Notes under the pieces: model-generated
The model's database searches: none
Seen by the model: the letters and a program-made list of their open reading frames with translations, nothing else
Told to the model about the DNA's origin: nothing
Made by a program: the position numbers and the translations under genes
In this document: positions 25,513 through 33,442 of the stretch, in pieces
Layout of the letters: every line of letters begins with the position of its first letter
Position numbering within the stretch: position 1 is the stretch's first letter
Assembly (NCBI RefSeq): GCF_027853235.1
Contig: NZ_WKJG01000108.1
Coordinates: forward strand, 1 to 64,000
Length of the DNA stretch: 64,000 nucleotides
Source: Aliibacillus thermotolerans
Lineage (GTDB): Bacteria; Bacillota; Bacilli; Bacillales; Marinococcaceae
Reading direction: 5' to 3'

Positions 25513-25801
25513 ACGAGGTTTTACGATGATTGAGATGATGATTGTTTTATTAATTATTACGGTGTTATTGTTAATTGCAGTTCCGAACATGGTGAAAAAT
25601 AACCATGTTGCTCAATCCAAAGGATGCGAGGCAACCATTCAACTTTTGGAAGCACAAGTAGGTGCTTATGAAGTTGAGAAACTAGAAAAACCATCATCCT
25701 TAGAACAATTACAAGAAGAAGGGTATGTTGATCGCATTGTTTGTCCTGACAATACCCCTCTTATGTTAGAGAATGGTCGGGTGAAGAAATCATCCGAATA
25801 A
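25487..25801 (+). CDS. comGC: Major competence pseudopilin ComGC
   Basis: The 104-residue prepilin has the leader MKKSIFIHERG followed by FTMIEMMIVLLIITVLLLIAVP, cited in part: cleavage is expected between Gly and Phe, with Glu at +5. This is the main structural subunit of the DNA-uptake pseudopilus, processed by ComC peptidase. Two cysteines (in SKGCEAT and RIVCPD) would make the intramolecular disulfide known in ComGC. Ribosome site GGAAG(A)AGAG precedes the ATG. It overlaps the small upstream ORF and the 5' part of comGD. Confidence 0.95.
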   Translation: MKKSIFIHERGFTMIEMMIVLLIITVLLLIAVPNMVKNNHVAQSKGCEATIQLLEAQVGAYEVEKLEKPSSLEQLQEEGYVDRIVCPDNTPLMLENGRVKKSSE

Positions 25802-26238
25802 GAAATGTTTGGAAAGACCTTCAAGGGCACACTCTCATAGAAATGATCCTCGTGTTATTACTTCTTTCTGTTTTTCTGCTCCTGCCGATGTTATCCTTCT
25901 CTTCTCTTTCCGAAAAAACAAGGATTGATCAATTTTTAAATATTTTCAGTGAAGATATTCGCTTTGCACAACAATATGCCTACGCTCATGAGACCGTCGT
26001 TTATTTTCGCTTTCGTGGAAACGAGTATGAAGTGCGGGCAAGTGGCCGAACGGAACCGTTAATTGCCCGTCCTGTCATGAAATCGGTCGCATTTCATCCA
26101 TTCACTATGAGTCCAAATGAGATACGATTTAATTCAAAAGGAAATGTCTCTAAAGCAGGTACGATTCATATTGAGACACCAAAGAAAAGATATCGATTAG
26201 TTTTTCTCATTGGTAGAGGAGGTTTTTACATTGAATAA
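25789..26238 (+). CDS. comGD: Minor pseudopilin ComGD, start codon unclear
   Basis: The frame contains the prepilin motif WKDLQG followed by HTLIEMILVLLLLSV, with Glu at +5, so the mature protein must include sequence upstream of the first ATG (25843), which would remove the cleavage site. No ATG, GTG or TTG lies in frame upstream within the comGC overlap. ATC codons at 25789 and 25792, or ATA at 25798, are the only near-start options, and GGGTGA at 25778-25783 is well placed for 25789. Product about 149 residues. It works with ComGE-GG in pilus assembly. It overlaps comGC and comGE. Confidence 0.75.
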   Translation: MIRIRNVWKDLQGHTLIEMILVLLLLSVFLLLPMLSFSSLSEKTRIDQFLNIFSEDIRFAQQYAYAHETVVYFRFRGNEYEVRASGRTEPLIARPVMKSVAFHPFTMSPNEIRFNSKGNVSKAGTIHIETPKKRYRLVFLIGRGGFYIE

Positions 26239-26560
26239 TGAAAAGGGACTCACTCTCATCGAAGCAGTTGCAACATTAAGTTTGATAACTTTTGTTGCAA
26301 CGATCCTCCTCCCTATTTATTCGGCTCTTCTCTTAGAAAAACAGACTTTATCTGAAACACGCGTAGCATATGAACTGTTGGAACGTGAGGCATTGCAAGG
26401 AGAAATCGAAAAGAAAGAAGAGAAAATTCACATAGAAAAAATGGATACGGAATATGTCCTTCACAAAAATGTAAAAAAAGAAGGAGTTGACATATGTGTC
26501 CGTTGGAGAGGGGCTAATAAAAGACAATATGAAACGTGTCTTTTCGTATGGAAACGATGA
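26231..26560 (+). CDS. comGE: Minor pseudopilin ComGE
   Basis: The 109-residue prepilin begins, from a TTG at 26231, MNNEKG followed by LTLIEAVATLSLITF, with Glu at +5 after the expected cleavage. AGAGGAGG lies 8 nt upstream of the TTG. The remainder is a charged helical domain. It overlaps comGD by 8 bp and comGF by about 30 bp. Confidence 0.85.
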   Translation: MNNEKGLTLIEAVATLSLITFVATILLPIYSALLLEKQTLSETRVAYELLEREALQGEIEKKEEKIHIEKMDTEYVLHKNVKKEGVDICVRWRGANKRQYETCLFVWKR

Positions 26561-27011
26561 AAAAGGAATGACATTATTTGAAGTTTTAATCTCTTTTCTC
26601 ATACTCCTCGTATGTACGCATCTCTTTTTGTTGTATCTTCCTTTTTTTCAAATAGACAACACGAATCGTCAAGAAATTCAAATGTTTTTTCAACTGGTGA
26701 AAGAAGATATGATGCATGCCTACAAAATCGACGTAACGGAGGCCCGAATCGATATTACCGAGGATAGCGGCAATCGCTACACGTTTCTTCAGTCTGGTAA
26801 TAACGTTATTCGTCGTAAAAATGGGGAAGGCCATGAAATTGCACTAAAAAATATTAAACAGTTTCAAGGGAAGAAAACATCTTATGGAGCGGATATATAC
26901 GTAACGGATGTTCATGGCGTTGTTTGGCGACAACCGATAGGATTTCGGCCATCGTTAGAAAAGGGGGAGAGGTTTTGGGTGAAAGAGGAGCTGTCATGCC
27001 ACTCATGTTAA
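26529..27011 (+). CDS. comGF: Minor pseudopilin ComGF
   Basis: The 160-residue prepilin has MKRVFSYGNDEKG followed by MTLFEVLISFLILLV, with Glu at +5. The C-terminal domain (YTFLQSGNNVIRRKNGEGHEIAL is recognisable, cited in part) matches the ComGF family. The ATG at 26529 has only a weak upstream AGAGGGG at long distance, consistent with translational coupling to comGE. It overlaps comGG by 37 bp. Confidence 0.88.
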   Translation: MKRVFSYGNDEKGMTLFEVLISFLILLVCTHLFLLYLPFFQIDNTNRQEIQMFFQLVKEDMMHAYKIDVTEARIDITEDSGNRYTFLQSGNNVIRRKNGEGHEIALKNIKQFQGKKTSYGADIYVTDVHGVVWRQPIGFRPSLEKGERFWVKEELSCHSC

Positions 27012-27364
27012 TCATTTACTTTTTATTTTCTGCGATGATCATCTTTGAAGTGACCGTTTACATGAATGAAAAACAACAGGTTGCCGATCAAGAACAAGTA
27101 CTCATGCTAGATTGGCTTTTGCGAAATGGAGAAAGAGAATGGATCGAAACGAAAAGCGATCTCTGGATGGAAGAAGATGAAGGGGTCTTTCATTATCCAA
27201 ATGGAAAAGTCACGTATCAAAGCCGCTATCAAAACAAAGATAGACTGATCGTACAGCTACGAGCTACCCATTCAGAAGGCCATCAGCGAACCTATGCTTT
27301 TTACGTCGATGTAATGAGAGAAAGTATAGAAAATGAAGAAGAGGAAACACTGTTAAAAGAATGA
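26975..27364 (+). CDS. comGG: Competence protein ComGG
   Basis: The 129-residue protein begins, from the TTG at 26975, MGERGAVMPLMLIIYFLFSAMIIFEV, cited in part: a degenerate prepilin-like N-terminus with the hydrophobic helix after Gly-Ala. GGGGGAGAGG precedes it. The rest is a soluble domain. It is the last pseudopilin gene of the operon, followed directly by yqzE. Confidence 0.85.
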   Translation: MGERGAVMPLMLIIYFLFSAMIIFEVTVYMNEKQQVADQEQVLMLDWLLRNGEREWIETKSDLWMEEDEGVFHYPNGKVTYQSRYQNKDRLIVQLRATHSEGHQRTYAFYVDVMRESIENEEEETLLKE

Positions 27365-27365
27365 T

Positions 27366-27560
27366 GTGGAAGGATGTGATCGTATCGAACCTCATCCACT
27401 CGTTAAATATTTAACAGAAGAATTTGTCCAAGCAATGGATAAACGATTGACGACGAAATCAACAGACAAGATAGACAAAAAGAAGGAAAATAAATGGGTG
27501 AAATGGTTTGGCATGATTCCTTTATCACTTTATATTTTTATACAGAAAAGAAAACGTTAA
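27366..27560 (+). CDS. yqzE: YqzE family small protein
   Basis: The short protein (64 residues from GTG 27366) ends in WVKWFGMIPLSLYIFIQKRKR, typical of the YqzE family encoded after comGG in Bacillus, and has LVKYLTEEFVQAMD near the N-terminus. AAGGATGTGATC (27370-27381), nearly the full anti-SD complement, points to initiation around 27384, where the in-frame codon is ATC. A start there gives a 58-residue protein that aligns better with YqzE. Function unknown. Confidence 0.75.
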   Translation: MEGCDRIEPHPLVKYLTEEFVQAMDKRLTTKSTDKIDKKKENKWVKWFGMIPLSLYIFIQKRKR

Positions 27561-27636
27561 TGGTTATTTTAGTCAAAGGTATTCAAGATGTCTTCCTCCT
27601 ATACTATAATAGTAATAGTAAGGAGGGTGTATCCAG

Positions 27637-28338
27637 TTGGAACAAACATTAAAATTAACGAGTGTGCTTTCGGACCCGACACGGTTTTCTATTTATCAAT
27701 ATATATCGAAACGTCACCGGGAAGTGACTGTTCAAGATATTGCGGATGCTTTTCATATTCATCCAAATGTTGCACGTCTTCATTTGACGAAATTAGAAGA
27801 TGTAGATATGTTAAAGTCAAAAACGAAGAAAAGTGGGAAAGGTGGACGCCCAAGTCGGTACTACACCATTTCAGACCAAGTCGTCCAAATCCAATTTCCT
27901 TTTCGGGATTATGAACAGTTGGCAAAGATGGCAATGGAAGCACTTCTACAGTTTGGTGAGGATGGATTACGGGCATTACAAAACATAGGGAAAAAATTTG
28001 GTAAAGAAGCCCTCGAACGCCACGTATATTCATTAAAACAAGATATAGATGAACTAAGCACAGAAGAGAAAATCGAATGCTTACGAATGGTAGCGACGCA
28101 ACAAGGCTTAAATCCGGAAATAACGTTAGGAAAAAACAAAGATACCGTTCATTTTCGTATATATAACTGTCCGTTCAAAGAAATGGTAGAAGAACATGGT
28201 CATTTTTTATGCAGCATGCACCACGCGATGTTAGAAGGGATGTTTCAAAAAGTTTTTCCGGAAGCTTCCCTTAAGGAAGAAACGCTCATGTCTTCGGGAG
28301 ACTTTTCTTTTTGTTCCTATACAACTGCCATCATTTAA
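27637..28338 (+). CDS. SufR-like helix-turn-helix regulator with C-terminal cysteines
   Basis: The 233-residue protein has an ArsR/DeoR-type winged helix (about 8-85, with LSDPTRFSIYQYIS and VTVQDIADAFHIHPNVARLHL, cited in part) and a C-terminal domain with Cys in YNCPFKEM (about 178), Cys in HFLCSMHHAM (about 192) and Cys in FCSY near the end. This arrangement resembles SufR-type regulators that bind an iron-sulfur cluster. TTG start at 27637 after AAGGAGGG. Targets are unknown; no suf genes are in the window. It is separated from yqzE by a short promoter-like region containing TATAAT at about 27609. Confidence 0.75.
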   Translation: MEQTLKLTSVLSDPTRFSIYQYISKRHREVTVQDIADAFHIHPNVARLHLTKLEDVDMLKSKTKKSGKGGRPSRYYTISDQVVQIQFPFRDYEQLAKMAMEALLQFGEDGLRALQNIGKKFGKEALERHVYSLKQDIDELSTEEKIECLRMVATQQGLNPEITLGKNKDTVHFRIYNCPFKEMVEEHGHFLCSMHHAMLEGMFQKVFPEASLKEETLMSSGDFSFCSYTTAII

Positions 28339-28361
28339 ATGAGAAGAATTCTTGAACATTA

Positions 28362-28390
28362 TTTACAACTATTTTGAACACCGATATAAT
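28362..28390 (+). promoter_or_regulatory. Candidate yqgY promoter
   Basis: TTTACA (28362-28367), 17 bp, TATAAT (28385-28390). The leader of about 115 nt contains a small hairpin, CGTCA with TGACG around 28405-28422. Confidence 0.55.
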
Positions 28391-28512
28391 GAGAGAAAAA
28401 CAATCGTCACGGTCCATGACGAAGGTGAATTATTATTCTTTTTTTGCTATGATGAAATAGAGTGTTTGTAAAAATGTTTCATTCCATATTGAGAAGAGGA
28501 GGGTTGGAGACA

Positions 28513-28752
28513 ATGGATCGCATGTATCGTATGCTTGGTTTCTGGACTGCAATTTTCGCAATTTTATTTTTTGTAGGGGACATGTTCAGCATGGCGGTAC
28601 TCTTCTTTGCCCAAACAGTGATGTTTGTCGGTCTTGGGTACATGAAGTTATCGGAGCGCATGTATATGTATGTTTTCGGAGCTTACTTGACAGTCTTTTT
28701 TGCTGGATTTACCTACTACACCATGTTCGTGATGGAACCAGCCTTCTCTTAA
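28513..28752 (+). CDS. yqgY: YqgY family membrane protein (DUF2626)
   Basis: The 79-residue, three-helix membrane protein begins MDRMYRMLGFWTAIFAILFF and contains GYMKLSERMYMYVFGAYLTVFF, the conserved pattern of the DUF2626/YqgY family. The ATG at 28513 lies about 11 nt after GGAGG; the longer frame upstream is unlikely. It is monocistronic with its own promoter and terminator. Function unknown. Confidence 0.88.
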   Translation: MDRMYRMLGFWTAIFAILFFVGDMFSMAVLFFAQTVMFVGLGYMKLSERMYMYVFGAYLTVFFAGFTYYTMFVMEPAFS

Positions 28753-28775
28753 TTGCCGAAACAATTACATATACG

Positions 28776-28808
28776 AGAAAAAAGAGCGGAGCCTTCCGCT
28801 CTTTTTTC
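28776..28808 (+). terminator. yqgY terminator
   Basis: AAAAGAGCGGA pairs with TCCGCTCTTTT over GCC-type loop bases (28780-28805), with a T run. Confidence 0.93.
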
Positions 28809-28831
28809 AATCTGAGAATGATGTATATGTT

Positions 28832-28860
28832 TTGTCTCACAAAATAAAGCGGATTATAAT
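28832..28860 (+). promoter_or_regulatory. SigA promoter for yqhL
   Basis: TTGTCT (28832-28837), 17 bp, TATAAT (28855-28860), about 40 bp upstream of the gene. Confidence 0.65.
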
Positions 28861-28899
28861 GTAAAGAGAGGCTTCAAAGATTAAAGGAGTGGGAGTTGA

Positions 28900-29277
28900 A
28901 TGATGGATTGGATCTTATGGGGGATCATACTAGCCATTATCGTTATTTGGATGATTCGCCGTTCCGTTGGCCCTCGTTACTTAACAAATCTTACGAACGA
29001 ACAATTTAAAGAAGGATATCGAAAAGCACAGTTAATCGATGTGCGTGAACCGAGAGAGTATAAAACGGGACATATCCTCGGAGCGAGAAACATTCCGTTA
29101 TCACAATTAAAACAGCGAGTAAATGAAATTCGCACAGACCAGCCCGTTTATTTATATTGTCAATCAGGTAACCGCAGTCGCCAAGCAGCTCGTATCATAA
29201 AAAAAGAACGAGGGACAGAAGATATTTACCACTTACAAAAAGGATTTAGAAAGTGGACAGGGAAAATTAAAAAATAA
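28900..29277 (+). CDS. yqhL: Membrane-anchored rhodanese-like protein YqhL
   Basis: The 125-residue protein has an N-terminal transmembrane helix (about 4-20) and a single rhodanese domain facing the cytoplasm or exterior. It has LIDVREPREYKTGHI (about 46-60), the active-site loop YCQSGNRSRQ with Cys at about 87, and a C-terminal GFRKW. Rhodaneses transfer sulfane sulfur; the substrate is unknown. Two ATGs (28900, 28903) are possible, with AAAGGAGTGGGAG upstream. Confidence 0.92.
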   Translation: MMDWILWGIILAIIVIWMIRRSVGPRYLTNLTNEQFKEGYRKAQLIDVREPREYKTGHILGARNIPLSQLKQRVNEIRTDQPVYLYCQSGNRSRQAARIIKKERGTEDIYHLQKGFRKWTGKIKK

Positions 29278-29517
29278 AAATCAGATTTTTGACCTTGAGT
29301 TCCCATATCGCGCTCGTACGGGTAGAAGCAAAGTCCCGACAAAGATTGTCACGAGTTTTTGTCTCCGAAAAAGTCTCTTATCGGATATCATCGCAGTGCA
29401 ACAACGGATGAATGTTTCCGCTCAATCCGCTTGCAAATGGATATTGGTGAAATCCAAAACTGTGTGATGGTAATGGTTACAACTACTATTCTGGACGATG
29501 AAGGAAATATAAGTCAA

Positions 29518-29548
29518 AAAGATGACCTCAAGCTCGAGGTCATCTTTC
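29518..29548 (+). terminator. Hairpin terminator in the yqhL-yqhH gap
   Basis: GATGACCTC (29521-29529) pairs with GAGGTCATC (29536-29544), flanked by AAA and TTT. The region 29278-29517 before it has no supported gene; short frames there match nothing I know and may be decayed coding sequence. Confidence 0.7.
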
Positions 29549-29614
29549 ATTTGATTTGACATTATACATATAGGGGTATAAGATGAAAATAAAAACGAAA
29601 GCAGGTGTTGCGTT

Positions 29615-29773
29615 ATGAAAGAAAAAGAAAAAAATCCGTGTCAAACAGGTACATGAGGAATCGATCAAAAACCCCGGAAAGAAAATAAGTTTCCACCGAT
29701 ATGACCCGGGGTTTATATATGGCTCCTGGTAGGAGTCATCGGAATCATTTTGCAACTCGTATATTACTTTTGA
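29615..29773 (+). pseudogene. Remnant of a short membrane-protein gene with two homopolymer frameshifts
   Basis: From ATG 29615 the frame stops early, but shifting in the A7 run near 29628 reads KKIRVKQVHEESIKNPGKK and then ISFHRYDPG. A second shift in GGGG near 29709 continues VYIWLLVGVIGIILQ and LVYYF, then stops at 29771-29773. The combined product would be about 53 residues with one C-terminal membrane helix. AGGTG lies upstream. Either this is a dead gene or two homopolymer sequencing errors. I do not recognise the family. Confidence 0.4.
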
Positions 29774-29896
29774 CACGTGGAATTTTGGGGATGGATGGCC
29801 ATCCCTTTTTATATTGATAATTTGATGATTCATGCATAACAAGAAGCGTTAAGGATACATACTAATGGTGAAGGACGTAGAGAAGGGGGAGATACG

Positions 29897-31510
29897 ATGG
29901 AAGTAGATATTCAATTTAGTGATAGCTGGAATGAGGCATGGAAAAAGGACCAGAGACAACAAGCTACATGGGAGCAGTTCCAGCTTGCGTATGAAGCGAC
30001 AAATTGGACGAGTATCCCCACCTTTGACGGATTACTTTGTAAACAACATCTCCCTCAACTAGACATATATCCTCATCAAGAACGAACAGCAAAACGCGTC
30101 ATTGAAGAAATGGATGGGAAGGCGATATTGGCAGATGAAGTCGGTTTAGGAAAAACCATTGAAGCAGGGCTTATTTTGAAAGAGTACATGGTACGCGGAT
30201 TGGTTAACAAAGCGTTAATTCTCGTTCCTGCTACCCTTGTGAGGCAGTGGGTAAAGGAACTAAATGAAAAATTTCACATCCCAGCTGTCGAACAAAAAAA
30301 ATCTTACGTATGGAAAGCGCATCCTATCGTTGTCGGCTCCATTGATACAGCAAAACGCCCCCCACATCGTGATATTGTTTTACAACAATCTTATGACATG
30401 ATTATTTTTGATGAAGCCCATCGTTTAAAAAATGCCAAAACAAAAAACTATCAATTTGCCCGTTCTTTAGAAAGAAAATTTTGTTTAATGTTAACCGCAA
30501 CCCCTGTTCAAAATCATCCTGGTGAATTGTATCATCTCGTACATTTACTGAAACCGGGGTTGTTAGGAAGTTATAAAGAATTCCGAACTTTATTTGAACA
30601 AGGTGGTGAAAAAGCAGTAAAGCATATGGTGGCGAAAGTAATGGTTCGTCATCGCAGAGAAGAAACGGGGTTTCAATGGACAAAACGGCGTGTTTCTTCG
30701 ATATATTTAGATTTTACAAAAGAAGAAAGAGAATTATACAACCTTCTTTTTTCTTTAAAAGAAGATGCCACTTTAAAAGGTTTAACGATGACGACATTAC
30801 TCAAAGAAGCGTGTAGCAGTAAAGAAGCAGTGTATTTGACGTTGAAAAATTTATACGAAGAAAATGTTATCACGGAAGATGTGTTTACTCGTATCATTTC
30901 TGCCGTGGAAAAAGTAAAAGAAAACACGAAAGCGGAAAAAGCATTAGAGATTATTGCTTCGACGAGTGAAGAAGAGAAAGTTGTGTTATTTACCGAATAT
31001 AAAGCAACCCAATTATATTTGCAATGGTACTTTGCTCAACATGGCATTTCTTCTGTTCCTTTTCGAGGTGGATTTAAGAGAAGTAAAAAAGAATGGATGC
31101 AACAGCTTTTTCAAACGAAAGCAAAAGTGCTTATCGCAACGGAAGCAGGAGGAGAAGGAATTAACTTACAATTTAGTAACATCATCATTAATTATGATTT
31201 ACCTTGGAACCCAATGCGGTTAGAACAGAGAATTGGGCGCTTGCATCGGCTTGGGCAAAAAAAGGACGTCCAAATTTATCATTTTGCAGTGAATGAAACG
31301 ATTGAAGAACATATTCTTTCTTTGTTGTATGAAAAAATTGCATTATTTGAGAATGTGATCGGTCAATTGGATACGATCCTTTCTTCTACTTCAGTGATGT
31401 CTGTGGAAAAATACATCCATAACGTACTAGAGACTTCTCATTCAAAAAAAGAAATGGCCTTAAAAATGAAACAGTTGACATACGCCTTAGAACAAGGGGG
31501 AAGAGAATAA
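29897..31510 (+). CDS. yqhH: SNF2-type DEAD/DEAH helicase YqhH
   Basis: The 537-residue protein is a SWI2/SNF2 ATPase. Motif I is DEVGLGKTIEAG (about 81-92), motif II DEAHRLKN (about 172-179), motif III LTATPVQN (about 199-206), and motifs V/VI ATEAGGEGINLQ and RIGRLHRLGQ (about 415 and 446). It probably remodels protein-DNA or RNAP complexes, but the specific role of YqhH is unknown. GGGGGAGATACG precedes the ATG. yqhG follows 4 bp after its stop, as in B. subtilis. Confidence 0.9.
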   Translation: MEVDIQFSDSWNEAWKKDQRQQATWEQFQLAYEATNWTSIPTFDGLLCKQHLPQLDIYPHQERTAKRVIEEMDGKAILADEVGLGKTIEAGLILKEYMVRGLVNKALILVPATLVRQWVKELNEKFHIPAVEQKKSYVWKAHPIVVGSIDTAKRPPHRDIVLQQSYDMIIFDEAHRLKNAKTKNYQFARSLERKFCLMLTATPVQNHPGELYHLVHLLKPGLLGSYKEFRTLFEQGGEKAVKHMVAKVMVRHRREETGFQWTKRRVSSIYLDFTKEERELYNLLFSLKEDATLKGLTMTTLLKEACSSKEAVYLTLKNLYEENVITEDVFTRIISAVEKVKENTKAEKALEIIASTSEEEKVVLFTEYKATQLYLQWYFAQHGISSVPFRGGFKRSKKEWMQQLFQTKAKVLIATEAGGEGINLQFSNIIINYDLPWNPMRLEQRIGRLHRLGQKKDVQIYHFAVNETIEEHILSLLYEKIALFENVIGQLDTILSSTSVMSVEKYIHNVLETSHSKKEMALKMKQLTYALEQGGRE

Positions 31511-31514
31511 AGAG

Positions 31515-32309
31515 ATGGAACAGCAAAGAATTGTTCAATTTGCGAAACGTTTTTTTACTTCGCACCAAGCAGATATTTTAAAAGAAGATGAGGATGGCTT
31601 CGAAGTTCGCTTAACGGAAACTTTGGATAAAGCGCTGATGAACCGACCATTTTATTGGCAATATATGAAACAGATTGGTCAAACACCGGAACCGATGATT
31701 CTTTCATTTGTGACAAGTGCCAAGCAGGAAGAAAAAACAGGTGAATGGTTGCACATTGGCTCTCCTCGTTTGCAACAAATTTTTCAATTAGCAAAAAATA
31801 CAGGTATCTATACTTGTTTGTATGAACAAGTGGCGTTACCGCAACAAAAACCGACAGCACTCTATCCTTGGCTCATTGCCAATGTAAAGGTCTCTTACCT
31901 TTCGCATCAGCGAAAAGATGTTTTGTATTCTTATGGACTCCAATTGATTCATGGACAAATAGTACTCCAAGCGATGGAACAATTACAAGAAAAAAATTTG
32001 CGTGAGGACATTTCTCCTCATGCCTTTACGATGAAGTCACTGATTAAGCCTGCAAGTGGACTCGCTCGGATAAAGCGTCACCTCGAGATGCAATTGCAAT
32101 CGGAAACGCATGAATGGGCAGCCGTTGCAAAAAAACGGATGGAAGAAGAATTGGACACGTTAAAAGCATACTATGAAGCGACTTCTCTTTCTGAGGAAGA
32201 GTATGTACAAGAAAAGAAAGCGATCATGTCGCAGTACCAACCTAACATTCAAGTGACACTTGTGAACTACGGACTCTTTTACTTACAAGACTTTGCTTTT
32301 TCTTCATAA
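31515..32309 (+). CDS. yqhG: YqhG family protein
   Basis: The 264-residue soluble protein is alpha/beta then coiled coil (about 185-235, LARIKRHLEMQLQSE and KKRMEEELDTLK). YqhG is always encoded next to the YqhH helicase in Bacillus, which suggests they work together; function is unknown. The ATG at 31515 has AAGAGAATAAAGAG upstream, a weak ribosome site that fits translational coupling to yqhH. Confidence 0.82.
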   Translation: MEQQRIVQFAKRFFTSHQADILKEDEDGFEVRLTETLDKALMNRPFYWQYMKQIGQTPEPMILSFVTSAKQEEKTGEWLHIGSPRLQQIFQLAKNTGIYTCLYEQVALPQQKPTALYPWLIANVKVSYLSHQRKDVLYSYGLQLIHGQIVLQAMEQLQEKNLREDISPHAFTMKSLIKPASGLARIKRHLEMQLQSETHEWAAVAKKRMEEELDTLKAYYEATSLSEEEYVQEKKAIMSQYQPNIQVTLVNYGLFYLQDFAFSS

Positions 32310-32310
32310 A

Positions 32311-32352
32311 AACTGTCCCTGACTCACAAAAAGACAGGGACAGTTTGTTTAT
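32311..32352 (+). terminator. yqhG terminator
   Basis: AACTGTCCCTG (32311-32321) pairs perfectly with CAGGGACAGTT (32335-32345), followed by TGTTTATT. Confidence 0.85.
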
Positions 32353-32426
32353 TATGTTATCTAGTTAGGTCAGAAGTCAAAGATCGACTTCTCTTTTGAC
32401 CGTGACTGTCCATTGCTTTCGCTTTT

Positions 32427-32597
32427 CTACATAGAAGGAGCTCCGCTTACGAATATTGTCATAATGGAGAACCAACCAAATACGAGGACAGAAATTCCAG
32501 CAAATGCTGCTGCTAAAAAGTTTCTGTCTTTTAAACTGCGAAAAGTGCCGAAGACAGCTAATATTGCAACGACGAGCATGATTACACCTACAGCCAT
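32427..32597 (-). CDS. yqgW: YqgW family small membrane protein (DUF2759)
   Basis: The 56-residue minus-strand ORF, too short for most ORF callers, reads MAVGVIMLVVAILAVFGTFR, then SLKDRNFLAAAFAGIS and VLVFGWFSIMTIF. Two membrane helices and the GTFRSLKDRNFL centre match the DUF2759/YqgW family. GGGGGGAG lies 6-7 nt before its ATG. It is divergent from yqgX, the same neighbour pair as in B. subtilis. Function unknown. Confidence 0.85.
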   Translation of the reverse strand: MAVGVIMLVVAILAVFGTFRSLKDRNFLAAAFAGISVLVFGWFSIMTIFVSGAPSM

Positions 32598-32763
32598 GAG
32601 CACTCCCCCCTTTTATGTATGATAACTACGATCACATGTATGATATACAGATTCCTTTTTCATTATACCTTTTTTTCCTAACCCTTGCATTAAAAATTTT
32701 TACTTCCTCTTGTCAATTGGTATAATAGTTGAGAAATGATACATAAAGAGGAGGTCGGATAAA

Positions 32764-33396
32764 GTGAAATGGGAAAGAATTCCTCTCGGCCCTTTACAGA
32801 CAAATTGTTACGTTCTTCATCATGAAGGAGAAGCAATCGTGGTCGATCCTGGTGGGGGAGCACCTCAGCTTGAATCATGGCTAGAGCAACAAAAGGTAAA
32901 GCCTGCTGCTATTTTATTAACCCACGCTCATTTTGACCACATTGGCGCAGTTGATCACATCAGGAAGACTTACAATATTGAAGTGTACCTTCATGAAGCA
33001 GAAGAAGACTGGTTGATGGATCCCCATAAAAATGGCTCCGGCTCATTTCTCGGTGCGAATGCGATTACGGCAAAACCGGCTGAACATCTTTTGAAGGAAG
33101 AAGGAAAGCTGTCCATTGGTTCATTTACATTTGATGTACTTGAAACACCTGGTCATTCCCCTGGAAGCGTTTCTTTTTATCATGAAGCATCCAGTACGGT
33201 TTTTTCTGGAGATGCATTGTTTTATGGAAGTATTGGACGCACTGATTTATTGGGAGGGAATCACGAACAGTTATTGACGTCTATTCACGATAAACTATTG
33301 ACGTTACCTGAAGAGACGACGGTGGCATGCGGACATGGACCAGTAACGAATATTCGTCACGAAATGGATACCAATCCTTTCTTAAACGGATTTTAA
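32764..33396 (+). CDS. yqgX: MBL-fold hydrolase YqgX (glyoxalase II-like)
   Basis: The 210-residue metallo-beta-lactamase-fold protein has the metal motif THAHFDHIG (about 56-64), later ligands in ETPGHSPGS, SGDALF and CGHGP, and a short C-terminal NPFL. Bacillus YqgX has been linked to bacillithiol-dependent methylglyoxal detoxification as a hydroxyacyl-thiol hydrolase-like enzyme, but the substrate here is inferred. GTG start 32764 follows GAGGAGG. Confidence 0.9.
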   Translation: MKWERIPLGPLQTNCYVLHHEGEAIVVDPGGGAPQLESWLEQQKVKPAAILLTHAHFDHIGAVDHIRKTYNIEVYLHEAEEDWLMDPHKNGSGSFLGANAITAKPAEHLLKEEGKLSIGSFTFDVLETPGHSPGSVSFYHEASSTVFSGDALFYGSIGRTDLLGGNHEQLLTSIHDKLLTLPEETTVACGHGPVTNIRHEMDTNPFLNGF

Positions 33397-33442
33397 ACAT
33401 AAGAAAACTCGGCTTGTCGCCGAGTTCAGCTTAGAAAAAAAG

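Noticed and set aside
27588-27914. Open frame of 108 codons overlapping the SufR-like gene
   Set aside because: It is a shadow in another frame of a gene with a clear Shine-Dalgarno and family match.
29359-29559. Open frame of 66 codons downstream of yqhL
   Set aside because: No ribosome site, no recognisable similarity, and it ends inside a terminator hairpin; kept only as possible decayed sequence.
32311-32352. IS end suggested by ACTGTCCCTG repeat
   Set aside because: It is a symmetrical hairpin with a T tail directly after yqhG and has no second copy nearby, so a plain terminator is the simpler reading.
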